Source of the DNA: Adiantum capillus-veneris
Taxonomy: Eukaryota > Streptophyta > Polypodiopsida > Polypodiales > Pteridaceae
NCBI GenBank assembly: GCA_014529385.2
Contig: CM043944.1
Span: 62,772,248-62,832,247, forward strand
DNA: 60,000 nucleotides
Direction of reading: 5' to 3'
The notes beneath the pieces are model-generated. The model made no database searches. It saw only the letters and a program-made list of their open reading frames with translations, and was not told the DNA's origin. Shown here one piece after another: positions 9,434-20,963 of the stretch. Numbering within the stretch: the stretch's first letter is position 1; each line of letters begins with the position of its first letter. The translations under genes were made by a program, and so were the position numbers.

Positions 9434-12400
9434 GGCAACAAAAAGAGATCACTTTCCCCTCCCATTTCAGGATGAGATACTAAATGAGGTAGCTGGTCAT
9501 GAGAAGTAAACTATGTGTGATGGCTACTCAGGCTATTTTCAAATAGGTATCGCATTGGAAGATCAATTGAAAACAACCTTTATCACTCCTTGGGGTTGTT
9601 ATGCTTTTAGAGTCATGCCATTAGGTCTGACAAATGCTCCTGCAACATTCCAACGTTTCATGAACATGGTGTTTCAAGCATTCTTTGGAAAGTCAATTAG
9701 GGTGTTCATTGATGATTTCTGCATTTATAGCTCAAAATCATTGCATCTACAAAGGGTAGAAGAAGGTTTAAAGAATCTCTACGACATGGGAGGTCAACTC
9801 AACCCCGACAAGTGCCACATAGGTGAGGATGAAGTGATCTTGCTCGGTCACAAGGTTTCCTATAAAGGCATTGAGGTGGATCCTTCAAAGGCAAAGGCTC
9901 TTATTGAGCTCCCATCACCGAAGAGTCTTAAGGAGGTCATCTCTTTCATTCAGAAGGTGAAGTATATGTCACGCTTCATTCACTTAGCCTCGGAGTTGCT
10001 TCATCCTTTGCAAAAGTTGACACAACAAGTAGAATTTGCATGGTCTGATGAGCTTGAAGAGTATTTTTGTAACATTAAAGTCATTTTGTCAGAGCTACCA
10101 ACACTCATGCCTCCTTGTTGGGAGTACACATTCTTTGTTAGCTCTAGTGTTGGAAGGGAAACAATTGGTGCTGTGTTGCTACAACAAGATCCCCACAGTA
10201 CAAGGATGCGACCCATCTACTTTGCTAGTAGGGTCATGAATGCTTTGGAGAGAGACTACACAGAAGCAGAACTCATGATGCTTTCTCTCATGTTTGCGGT
10301 GAGAAAGTTTAGATCCTACCTGCTACCAAAACCTTTTGTAATTCTCACTGCAGAAAATTTGTTCCCTTGGGTGTCATCTCAAATGAATCTTAGTACTAGG
10401 ATCTCAAAGTGGATTATGGAGTTGCAAGAGTTCCAATACTCTTTCAAGGTAGAAGATAGTGTGCGTGCACAATTGGCAGGGATTCTCACTTATAGGGTAC
10501 ATGAGAAGGAAAGTAAGGTGCCTCAAGTAAAGACCCTACCATTTCCACAACTAGAAAGTATTCCCAATGCTTTTACCTTGTTCTTTGATGGAGCTTTTCG
10601 ACGAGCCACAGGGAAAGCAGGGGGAGGGCTAGTGTTGCTCAACCCAAGTGGAGAGGTGGTCATGAAAGAGAAGGTCAATCTACTAGGTTCAACTAGCAAC
10701 AATGAAGCAGAATACGACACACTACTTCATGGTTTGAAGATGTGCATTGGCCAAGGGATAAAACATCTCATGGTAAAGGGAGATGCACTTCTCATTGTTA
10801 AACAGATTTTAGGAATTTGGGCATGCAATAATGAAAGCTTAAGGACAAAAGTTCATGCCATTCGTAGGATGTTTAATCAGTTTGAAGAAGTGCAACTATA
10901 TCATATTCCGAGGAAACAAAATGAAGATGCCGATTTACTTGCACAACAAGCAGTTACATGTGTTGAGAGAGAAGTGCAGGTCATCATGGTGGAAGCAACT
11001 ATCAAGCAACCGAGATACCAGGGATTGGAGTCATTGGCTGCCATTATTGGCTACATTTTGGAGGGTGAGTTTCCACAAGACTTCACGAAGGCTCAGAAGA
11101 GGAGACTCGTGAAGAAGGCAAGTTTCTATCTCTTCCTAGAAGGCTCCCTCTATCAAAGAGGGAAGGATCAAGTGTGCAGAAGAGTACCAACTATCGAGAA
11201 AATTCCAGCCATTCTAAAAGGTTTGCATGAAGAGGCATGTGGTGGTCATTTTGCCCAAGAATCAACTGTGAAGAAGATTTTGCTTGCGGGGTATGTTTGG
11301 CCAAGCTTGCATGTGGATGTTCAACATTGGTGTAAAAGCTGTCACAATTGTCAGATAAATGGAAATAGAAGGTTGGTGCATGGCCCAAGGCAAATAGTGC
11401 TTGCAAATGGACCCTTTGAAAAGTGGGGCATCGATGCTATGGGTCCTCTGCCAAGGACAAAAAATGGTAAACTCTACATTCTAGTGGCTGTAGACTATAT
11501 GAATAGGTGGGTGGAAGCTCAAAGTCTGGCAAGAGTGAATGAGAGGACAGTTAGCAAGTTTGTGTACAATCACATTTGTTGCAAATTTGGCACACCTTTG
11601 GAGATTGTTTCTGATAATGGTCCAGGGTTTAGGAAAGGCTTGCTCATAGAAGTTTGTGAAGAGCTTCACATTCTACATCGTCATAGCACACCATACTACC
11701 CACAGTCAAATGGTTTGGTGGATAAGGCTAATGGTGTCATTGCAGGAATCATTAGAAAGATGGTGCAAAACAAGACAAAATTATGGGATGACTTCTTGGA
11801 TGGTGCCTTGTGGGCATATCGAACCACATATAGGGAAGCCACGGAGTTCACACCATTTCACTTGGTCTATGGTCAAGAGGCTTTGCAGCCTATCGAGCTC
11901 AACATTCCAACAATGAGACTTCATGGCAAAGGAGCACAAGATGATCAAGAGGTATGGATGGATCGACTTCTTACATTAGTGGAGCTTGAGTGGAAAAGAG
12001 AAGCAGCATACGAGTGCTACAAGAGAAAAGCCACACAAGCGAAAGAAACGCACGACAAGAAACTGAAGGACAAAGGCATCAAGGAAGGAGAGCTTGTGCT
12101 AAGGTATGACAATCGACTTGAAAATCATTTTGATGCCAAGTTTGAAACTAGATGGCAAGGGCCATACATAGTCAAGAAGGCTTTCAATTCTAGTTACTAT
12201 CAGCTTATGGACTTAAATGGTAAAGAGCACTCCAGGAAGGTAAACGGGTATCGCTTGAAGCTCTATTTGAGTCGCCTTCTACCAAAGATCTGTCCAAAGG
12301 CCGCTGTCTCATGTAAGTATTGTTACATGAAGCATGAGTGTAACTCCAGCCAAAATTTTGAGGGGCCAAACAATGAAGATTTCGTCAAGGACTCTAAAGC

Positions 12401-12437
12401 ACTCTCTTTGGAAAAGATGGTCTATGATGGTACATGA
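9434..12437 (+). pseudogene. pol: Element A pol: RT, two RNase H domains, integrase
   Basis: After the TAA at 9507 the frame is open from 9513 to 12437. RT has the metal-binding motif FIDD at 9705-9716 (usual Y-x-D-D). A degenerate first RNase H (about 10110-10360) has serine where the first Asp is expected. A second, archaeal-type RNase H (FFDGAF..., SNNEAEY, about 10575-10960) follows. Integrase has an H2C2 zinc module (about 11230-11355) and a catalytic core with D at DAMGPL and SDNGPGF. The third catalytic residue is Asp (11721-11723) instead of Glu. The RWQGPYIV C-terminal motif is at about 12150. This domain order is Tat-like. Confidence 0.9.
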
Positions 12438-12450
12438 ATATACCATCATC

Positions 12451-12465
12451 GTGGGGGAGGGCTAA
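12451..12465 (+). other. Polypurine tract of element A
   Basis: GTGGGGGAGGGCTAA lies directly before the 3' LTR, the position where plus-strand DNA synthesis is primed. Confidence 0.85.
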
Positions 12466-14731
12466 TGATAGCCATTTTTCGGCTCTCCATAATTGCCATA
12501 GTAAGTTACTCCACCCTACCAAATTCACCCAAACGCTATGGCTATCCCTACCATTTCACTGTACATAGGCGTGTGTGAGTTAGGGGGCTTTTCCCATATC
12601 TTCTTAAAAACCCTCAGCTAACTAGTCACTGGGCTAGTTGAGCCAAAAAAATAAAAAAAATAAAAAAATAAAAGTATATTATGGCCTCTTTGTGTGTAAA
12701 TATTTCATTGTATATATGGCCTAAATATAGGGATTTCTTATAATTATTTTGGTATTTTATTTAAATATTTCTACTCAGGTGTGTGTTTTATTAAACCTAT
12801 GTACACCTTCTTTCATCCTCTTACACCATATTTTTTATTTATACAAATCACTCCCACATTTTCACCCTCACCCTCGTGAAAACAAAAAATTGATTTCTAC
12901 TCATTGGTTACGTTTATTATATTATTTACTTGCATACCTTTTCCTCTTTCACCCAAAATAATTCAAGGAGGGACCATATCATATGATTCCAATATCTTTC
13001 CATATCCATAACTCCTCCATATTTTTATTATAATTTTTACTCATTATTCTAACACCACGTGCTCATTGAGCTAAAGTCCATGAATAGTCCATACACTAGT
13101 CCCACCATGTATATATTTCTTTATTCACCAATAATCCTCCTCCATGCATGGGTCAAGGGCAACTTGGATGCTTTGTATTATAATATGACAAAGGAGGGGC
13201 TCACTCTTGGATGCATTGTACAAATTCAACAAAGGAGGGGGCCACTAAAAGACTTTTGCAGGCATAAAAACAAGCTTTTTGGTGAGACTTTTGGCACGTA
13301 TCTCCACTCCGAATTTGGAGAGGTGGTCAAAAGAGAACATGTAGCCCACGCTCTGAATAATCACCTCAAATGTTTTCATGATTTTTGGAGCTACCAGCAG
13401 TGAGCTATGATTTTCTGAGTGAACCCCAATCTGCCCACTTTTCTCACAAGTAGCCCTTAGTTTTCTCTCACCCTTCCACACACCTACTCACTCTTACACA
13501 TCCCTCCCTCTCCTTCCCTCACTCAAACCTGCAATTTCCATGGCTTCTCCCACCCTCTTCACCATTACCCTTCTCTCTCATCCGTATAGTTCTTTTATGA
13601 ACCTCTACATACATACACCCTCTCAATGTCTCTCTCTATTGCTTCTATGTTACAATTTCATTTACCTCTCCTAAAAATATCTAAAATTCAGCATCTTAAC
13701 CATGATAACTTCTGCAAATTGAGGATTTTTCATCAACAAATCCTCTTTTCATCGTGGTGGTCAACTGTGGCGGCGGCGTAAAGAAGCGAAGAAGAAGAAG
13801 AAGACCAGCGGTCATTTTTTCCACAATCTACATAAGGGTGAGTTCAAGCTTCTTCAAAGCTTCACCATCTCAATGATTCTCTTTTAATTCACCCCTCTTC
13901 CTTCATCAAATCAACTCATCCTACCCCTTGTAAATGTATCACTAACAATTGTAGTGATTATTACCACTAACAACTCAACTAACTTCTCTTGTAAAAATGC
14001 ACCCACACTATCAACATATGGAGTAGCTAACCGCACAAGTAAACCAAATTCACTCACTCCCATGGAAGTTTCTCTCCTTTCACCACATCAATAATTCTCT
14101 TACTTGAGCCCACATCCATGTGACTCAAGAGAAAAGAGAGACCCCATTCTCATTTGAAATTCATAATCCTTGATCTTTCCTAATAAAATTGATTAGTCTT
14201 AATCCTAATCAAGGCTTCTAAAACCTATAAATAGAACCCATTCCTCCTTGTAAAAGACATCACTATACCATTGCACACTAGATTGATCGTACCACACGCC
14301 AGTTCTTTCTTGGTTGTAAAGAGAGAGTAAGCTTTCTATACACCATCACCTTGGTGCATAGAAAAGCTTGAGCTAGTTTGAGTGAGTGCGAGTAGAAGAT
14401 ATTCTTCCTACCATTGTTGTATCTACCCCAACATCAATGAATTGGTAGTTTTGGGTGCAATTCATGTCCAAAGGCTCACGCTTCTCCTCCAATTTGGCTT
14501 GGCAAACTTATTCAGCTGCATAAGGTGACTTGTTTCATTGAAGGTTGTTGTTTTGTTGCTTGTGATTCATCGGCTATGGTTTGGCTACCATTGTAAGAGG
14601 GTGGATGGTGAGAGGGCTCCCATAACCCTAAGACAATGTGCTAGTGATGCTATAACCAAATCTTGTCACTTGATTCCGTAAGCTCTAAGTTCCTTTTTGT
14701 GCAAAATATAAAGTTGAAGCTAAGTTGTACA

Positions 14732-14789
<58 letters not shown>

Positions 14790-15080
14790 CTCTCTCGCTC
14801 TCTCTCTCTCTCTCACTCGTGTTTTAGTGTGTGAGAGTGTTCCATTGGTGTTAGGGTTAGTGTAAATTCCTTGCTTGTTTGTGGGTTGCTCTAACGATTC
14901 TCCTCTTTTGCGTCCTAGTTCGCTCTTAAACTAGGTGGTGCCCCTTGTGTAGTTGGGATTTGGTTGTGGGTTTGTTGTTTTGGTTTGTGTTGTGTTGTGC
15001 CCCAGCCCCATTGAGCAGCACGGGAGCCTTGAAGGGTGTCTAGAGGTTGCTCTTCTTGTTGCCCGCCCCGGACCGCCTCA
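12466..15080 (+). repeat. 3' LTR of element A
   Basis: Matches 3941-6567. It contains TATAAATAG at 14226-14234 and an interrupted CT microsatellite at about 14734-14815. Visible differences from the 5' LTR include a missing block of about 35 bases near 12825. Confidence 0.95.
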
Positions 15081-16061
15081 GCGCGTAGGAAAGCCCGAAA
15101 GGAACGAGAGCAAACAGCCCTATTCGATGAGTTAAAACATACGAAGAACAGATTGGAGCGGTTAGAGGATCTAGCTAGCTTAATCTCACACACCACAGCA
15201 GTCATAGCACCCAAAGAAATAGCAGAGCCCAAACGTGCAGGATCAGGGGGATCTGTACTGGCAGACGAGGTAAACGAGCAATTGGATGCACTTCTAAAAG
15301 CGTATGAAGCTCGACTTAAAAAGAACCAAACCTAGGAGCAAAGGTGGATGACTTATCCATACGCAGAAATAGAAAAACAGAGGTTGGATATGTGTACAAA
15401 GATGATCGAGAGGGCTCAATCATTGATGGAAGAATCGTTGGGTAAACCGGCAAATTGTCATGAAGCACCAGCTCCAACCCCTATCCAACCAACATTAGAG
15501 AAACATGCGGAAACAAAGGAACGACTCACGAATGCCTATGAGTCCAGAGGAGAGCCTATCATAGTGCCAAACACCACAGATGGGGCAAGTGACGGGTTCC
15601 AGCCTAAAATATTGGCAGAAATGGGTAAGGACGATAATGGTCTAGATGATCTATCGAAGCAAATCCGTGAGGCCAACGAGGCTAATAGGATGAGTAACCA
15701 CATGGATAGCACGAGAAAAGAAAAGAATGTGATCTTACCTCCTATTGAAGAATTTGAGACAAGGTCGCAAATGAACTTTGAGATACATTCACAAGGGGGA
15801 GACCAAGGATCTGTTAGTTCGGGGCACAGCCAACCAAACTCTTTGAGAACTTTACCCTCTTACCTAGGGGAGTAAGAAGCTAAGTCGGAAGTGAGAGCAA
15901 TCCCATCTCAAAGACTTTCTTCTAACAAGGTGATGGATTCGCAGGGATTGATCGAGTTGTTATCCACCCCGGTAACATGCACAACACGTTAGCAGAACTC
16001 CTAAGGTTAAGGCCAAATATATGGACCACAATGGGAAAATGCCTAGAAAAATTTGGAGTGA
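15081..16061 (+). pseudogene. gag: Gag of element B, 3' part
   Basis: Continues B gag after element A. The codon phase at 15081 equals the phase at 3937 once one GCGC copy is discounted, so the original frame ran through the site. The segment 15081-15335 is a charged, probably coiled-coil region. After a TAG, 15348-15875 is an acidic linker, ending in TAA. A short decayed stretch to 16061 (GLIELLSTPVT, then after small indels LAELLRLRPNIW) resembles the gag-protease linker of plant gypsy elements. DNA transposon C1 begins at 16062. Confidence 0.75.
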
Positions 16062-16104
16062 CATTAGGAAAAATATGGACTCTTCTTGGGCCTTTTTGAT
16101 TAGT
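16062..16104 (+). repeat. Left terminal inverted repeat of C1
   Basis: Starts CATTAGGAAAAATATGGAC. Read on the other strand, the right end starts CATTAGGAAAAAAATGGAC, with one difference in 19. Weaker similarity (a GGGCCTT block, then TTAG/TAAG-like sequence) extends the repeat to about 43 bases. Confidence 0.9.
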
Positions 16105-16232
16105 GAAGGCTTAAGGGAGAACCAATGAGAAGGCTCTTGGGATATCACCTAGAGGGGAAGGAATGGTAGGGGTGAAGCCTAATTGTCTCCCTCTTCAATG
16201 CTTGGTTCTTAGAGAGAGGTGGGAGGTAGGCT

Positions 16233-16271
<39 letters not shown>

Positions 16272-16811
16272 AAATAGGAGGAGAGAGGTGTCATAAAAGA
16301 GGGAGGGACCCAAAAAAAAAAAACGCGCATGCTTAAAAACCTTAAAAATTGAATTTTTTTTAAAAGTTCCAAAGTTGACCCATTTGCCTCCAAAACTGTC
16401 CCAAAACATAAACTAACTTTAAAAAGTCAATTTTTCCACCCAAAATCCACTTTTCTCTCTCTCCCTCATTACTTTTCTCTCCCACACTCTCCCTCTTCTC
16501 CCTCCTCCCATTCTCTCTCTACAGTCAACGCACCCATAGCCAAAAGCTTTCCACCACTCTCTTCCTCTCTCTCCATAGCTCCCCCTTCTCTCACACCTCC
16601 ATCAACCCTCTACAGTCCCACACTCCATAGCCCACAGCTCCACTATCCTCTCTACCTCTCTACCTCTCAATCCTCCCCTCTTTCTCTATCTCCACTGTCA
16701 AAGCCACCATAGCCACCATAGGCAGCTCACCTCACCCTCCCCTTAGCTCCTCATTCTCTCTCCACAGTACTCAACTCTTTCAAATCCCTTCCTAATCCCA
16801 ACTTCCCAAGC
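16105..16811 (+). other. C1 left subterminal region with G tract
   Basis: Non-coding. It holds an uninterrupted run of 38 G at 16233-16270, then a CT-rich tract (about 16440-16790) that may act as a pyrimidine-patch promoter for the gene at 16812. C2 has a G run at the matching place (44425-44443). Confidence 0.6.
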
Positions 16812-18137
16812 ATGTCCATGCATAGAGGGCCCAAACCAGAGATAGAGGAGATTGTGTTGCACAACACAAAAGACTCAGAGGGGGTATGGATCCCACAAGT
16901 ATTCAAGAAGGGTGCATGGGTCTACATGCAACCGTCGCGTGCTGGACCTCATGGCGTACGGTGTCGAGGCGTATTGGAACGTCATTGGAAGGGCCAGCTA
17001 TTGGCATTCAAAGAAACAAAGTCCGGAATGGTGGCCATCGTGCAACACGTCTACAGTGCAGTTGAGCTCCACCTCAAGAGAGCATCAACTCAATTTGCAC
17101 CTCATTCTAAGTTTTCATGGTTTAGCTATCCCATGCATATATCATGTTTACGTTTATGTGATCATTATGTTTAACTAAGGGTATTTGTAAAGATGTTTTT
17201 TCATCCAGCTTAGTTGAGGAGCAGCCGCTTGAGTGCCTCTCAGGCACGTTCATGGTTGTGCATGCTCACATCGGGGAGCTTATGTTTCCTAATGTTTCAT
17301 CGAAAAAACTTAACGAGCAGCGAATATTCATGTACTCCCACAAGTACGTGGTGCCGAAGTCAAGCCAAAGCTATGGTAGGTTAGAAGACGTGGAGATATC
17401 CTCATTGCAGAGTGCAAAATGGCCAACTCCAGACCATTGGGCTTTGCTTTGTTTCAAGTGCAAGGTGCTACAAGATTTCCGAGGGTCCCTAGAGTTTGGT
17501 AAGGCAACCAGATTGGTGGGTCTCAGTTGGCATTGTCCCATTTATTTGTTTGTGCATGCATTCCGCTCTCTGCCGATTGTAGAAACACCAACAATGTTTG
17601 TTTGCAAAGAAGTTGACATAGATGCAATGGACACCATTCTAGGTGTCAATTGGGACTATGTTGACGGTTTGCATGATGGTGAACGTTATAAGTGCAATGT
17701 GTCCCCCACACAGCTTTGCCTTCGGTATTTGAAAGCAAGGTGCACCTTGTATGCACGGTTTAGCTACGAGAGGTGGATGCACAAATGTGGCAAATGGATA
17801 CCCTTGCAGCTGACAGCCGAAGAGATTCAATCCTTTGAAATTCGTGTCCGCATGCCCAATAACGAGGTGGAGGTGGTTGCAGTGAATCCGCATTGGACTC
17901 TTGCCAATCTTCGGGAACACTTTGTCATAATGGGATTCGAGGATGTCGGTAATGCAAGTTTCAAACTAGAACAATGCAAGGTCTGCTTTGTGCTTGCTTA
18001 GCTACCTTTTCTTATTTTTTGTGGGTTTTTGTATTTTGATTGCCCATTTTTTGGTTGTATAGATTGGGAGGCGGATGGAGGCCACTATGCTTGTTTACAA
18101 AGATTGGGCTACAGACAAAATCATCTTGTCTAAGTGA
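16812..18137 (+). CDS. Unrecognised three-exon gene 1 of transposon C1
   Basis: Model: exons 16812-17110, 17209-17980 and 18063-18137, giving 381 residues. Both introns are GT-AG (98 and 82 bases) and the frame is kept through both junctions, which strongly supports a real gene. The N-terminal half has many aromatic and Cys residues and no family I recognise. The last 75 residues (from about FEIRVRMPNNEVEVVAV, through TLANLREHF, to the end) have the strand-strand-helix pattern of a ubiquitin-like fold; this is a guess. First gene from the left end, same strand as gene 2. Other possibilities: transposition accessory or DNA-binding protein. Confidence 0.7.
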
Positions 18138-18294
18138 ATTGGCTTGTAACTTTAATCGTTTATATATTGGATATTTTATTACAGATTTTGAAAAGTTTTA
18201 AGGTGTTGTACTTGATTTTGTACTTGAGTTTTAAGGTGGTGTAAATTTATTTTTTAAATGCATATTTTTAATTTTTTTTGAGATGGAATATGTC

Positions 18295-18303
18295 TATATA
18301 AGG
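18295..18303 (+). promoter_or_regulatory. TATA box of C1 gene 2
   Basis: TATATAAGG lies 88 bases before ATG 18383. Transcription would start about 30 bases downstream. Confidence 0.65.
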
Positions 18304-18382
18304 AGGACCACCTCCTCATTTCACCATTTTCATCCCAGCATTGCAGAGAGACCTAGCATACCCAATCACGCAAAGAGAAGAC

Positions 18383-19923
18383 ATGGCTACTACTAGTGCT
18401 TTAGATGCATTCCTTACTGAGGTTGGGCATGCAAATCGCCCTGAGCTTCAAGCATTTTTCACAACCCAACCCGATTTGGAAACCACCTTGACCCTCCACT
18501 CTCAATCTCTTGAGCACATTACTTCATACATTTACACGTGCATGGGGAGATTCATTGTTGAGTTACCAAACCGGCCAGGGAAATGGGTCCCTGAAGGCCT
18601 TCTCCACCACATCTACCAAGGGGATAGGCCATTTCATCATCGGCTTGCACGCTTTGCCACCATAGCACAACCCGCCGGACAATATGTGCGGCTTGAAGCT
18701 GATGATGTGCGAGCAATGCGTAAGGGAAGGATCGGAAACACTTTTTTCTCTGTTCAGGCCATAATGATCTTCCTCCTTCACGAGTGCCCAACAGGCCCTG
18801 ATGTAGTGCTACCTCACTTGCAGATCGGCGGGGTATTGGCTGATGTGAAGGACCCCAAGCCCGTGGCCATTGACTCATCCGCAGAGGAGAGGACACTTGC
18901 CTTGACCTACCCTATAGGGCCTCTCCATCAGTCGGTTCATCCTCAGGACCGCCAGAAGGAACCACCACTCGGGATGCCATCCCTGAGGTAGAGATTACCC
19001 ACTTCTCCTCCGTTGTGGTGGGTGGGGAGGAGTTTGTGTTTATGCACGATCTGGAGAAATCCTTTGAGCTTCGTATGGATGAGTGTTTCGCCATCCTCGA
19101 TGCCCATGGCAAGTTTGAGGTTGATACCACCACCTCCCATGACGATGATCTCCTACTGCCCATGGGGAATACTTTGGCGGACACAGTGGCGATCGCACAA
19201 GCCGAGGTGGCAGCGGACGAGCAGGCCAAGGTCTCTGAGGAGGAGTTTGTGGCCGTGCAATCCATGTGTTTGGCTAGACGCGCAAGAGTGGATTCACCAC
19301 CACCTGCTGCAACACCTGTATTGCTTGATCCAAAGGGGAAGTCAAGCGTGGATCTTTACTTGCACCCGGATGCCCATGAGGAGGATCGTAGACAAGAGGT
19401 ATAGATGCTCACTTACATTTGATTGTTACAAATGATTTTGTTAAATATCATAATTCTGTGCCATATCTCAAAAAACCTATGTTCTGCAGGATGTTCTGGA
19501 GGTTTAGAGTTTAGGGTGCAACAGTCAGGGGGTAGGAGGACGCCGTTCGGACCTCAAGCGGCACTTTCTCACTACCTCGGCACACTTCCCACTGGTGTCG
19601 TGGTGTTTTTCCATGCCGACTACTCTCCCAATGGTTGCTACAACATTTTTGCTCTCCGTTCACTCTCCAAGGCATTGTGTTTAACAACACTTGCCCAAAC
19701 GGCCAACCTTGTAGTGCTTGTAAAGAAAGATTTTGCAATATCTACTTTCGGTGTAAACTTTCACGGGTGCCTTATTGCCCATGTCGGCATGAACCAAGAT
19801 GTAGGGGTTAATGACACCCAAGAAATCACCACCACTTTACTTAACAGGGAGCCACCCCAAAAGGCCAAGCACCAGAAAATTGTAATTAGAAAGATCCTAA
19901 AGCAAAAGCCGGATATCATGTAA
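18383..19923 (+). CDS. Unrecognised gene 2 of transposon C1 (frame uncertain)
   Basis: Starts at ATG 18383 (MATTSALDAFLTEVGH). The first segment is open to 18991. Gene-like sequence changes frame between about 18870 and 18960 (linker PSVGSSSGPPEGTTTRDA, then VGGEEFVFMHDLEKSFELRMDECFAILDAHG, open to 19404). This is probably a one-base indel or an unseen small intron. A GT-AG intron fits at 19399-19489. The last segment (SGGRRTPFGPQAALSHYLG... to TAA-type stop at 19921-19923) is open but in a phase that does not match a simple splice. I do not recognise a family. It lies between gene 1 and the hairpin region and is convergent with the H3-like gene. Confidence 0.5.
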
Positions 19924-20155
19924 AGCATTATTTCTTTAATGAAACAACTTTTTGTTGTCTATGACTCTCTTTCTTGCAAGGTTTTGAATTTCTTATATGT
20001 TGGGCTTCCATTGTGTATGAGAAGCACCATAATTTCTGCTATGACTACTAAAGGGTTTGGCAAGCATTAAAATTTAAAAAATGCATACTTTATGATATCT
20101 AGTCTTCCAAAGTTATGAATGTGCCTAGTAAAGGGCTTGGAAGTCCATAAAATAT

Positions 20156-20177
20156 GCTGCCACAAGGGCGCGCATTG
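20156..20177 (+). repeat. Single copy of hairpin-arm motif
   Basis: Contains GCCACAAGGGCGCGCA, the same 16 bases found in the hairpin at 20509-20582 and in the C2 hairpins. Confidence 0.85.
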
Positions 20178-20508
20178 GCAGATGAATTTGGACACATCTA
20201 GGACCAAACCCAAGCACAAAACAGAGTGACAAGACTTTATTACCCAGTTTCAAAACAGAAAGACATGGATACTCAGGTAACCTTAAGCCCATCTTGCCCC
20301 AGATACCTAAAGTTGTATTAACAAACCACAAGTGTAAACTATGTGGCAATATCTAGCCCTTTTTGGAGTATAGGATTGACATGGACTAAGGGGGAATGAT
20401 TGCCAGAAGCATCTATGCTAATTGAATCATTGAAGCAAACAAAACATACTTATTGCTTGTCAAAATTGTCTGAAAACCATTGGAAAGTGTCTGGAAAGCA
20501 CTAGGAAA

Positions 20509-20582
20509 GGCTGCCACAAGGGCGCGCATTGTGTCCATCCATAGGCCTCTGGAAGCCCCAAATGCGCGCCCTTGTGGCAGCC
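20509..20582. repeat. Inverted repeat (hairpin) in C1
   Basis: Two perfectly complementary 22-base arms (20509-20530 and 20561-20582) with a 30-base spacer. The arm core is GCCACAAGGGCGCGCA. Weaker inverted symmetry extends outward on both sides. In RNA it would form a very stable stem in either transcript. Confidence 0.95.
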
Positions 20583-20801
20583 AGTTTGGGGGCATTCCAA
20601 GCCATTTTCAACACTTTGTAGATTCTTTTTCCATGCAATAGTGAGTCACATAGCATGGATACATAAGGAAGTGCATGCCCCACTTAGCCAAGGTGCTAAA
20701 CGTAGGCAATTTTTCACAAAAACAAGCTAATGGCTACATACATACAATAGAAGGTAGACAAAACTTGAACCAGTGCTACATTGCATGGTACAGAATTAAA
20801 A

Positions 20802-20915
20802 CAATACAATGCGCAGTGGGGTATACAATAAAAGACGCTTATATTCAAATTATTCCCAATACAATGCACAGAGTGGGGTATACAATCAAAAGACGCTTGT
20901 ATTCAAAATCTTCCC
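20802..20915. repeat. 56-bp tandem duplication
   Basis: Two near-identical units, each with CAATACAATGC, GTGGGGTATACAAT and AAAGACGCTT, lie just beyond the stop of the H3-like gene, probably in its 3' untranslated region. Confidence 0.85.
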
Positions 20916-20963
20916 AATCTTGGAGTTCCGTAAATACAAAAAGGTTTGGTGCCTAGTTACAAG

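Larger units (their letters stand above)
3941..15080 (+). mobile_element. Complete Ty3/gypsy element A (Tat-like)
   Basis: An 11.1-kb element with long LTRs (3941-6567 and 12466-15080), TG...CA ends, candidate primer-binding site, gag, pol, polypurine tract and a GCGC target-site duplication. Pol has RT, a first RNase H, a second RNase H and integrase in that order. In plants this dual RNase H arrangement marks the Tat lineage of Ty3/gypsy. The LTRs differ by a few percent plus small indels, so insertion is fairly recent compared with host element B. Pol carries a frameshift and a stop, so the copy is not autonomous. Confidence 0.93.
19924..20963. other. Convergent intergenic region of C1 with inverted repeats
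   Basis: About 1 kb without a gene, between gene 2 (plus strand) and the H3-like gene (minus strand). It holds a single arm of the C-family motif at 20156-20177, a perfect hairpin at 20509-20582 and a 56-bp tandem duplication at 20802-20915. It probably contains the 3' ends of both transcripts. Confidence 0.7.

Noticed and set aside
16145-16409. Poly-proline frames near the left end of C1
   Set aside because: Created by the G run read on the minus strand.
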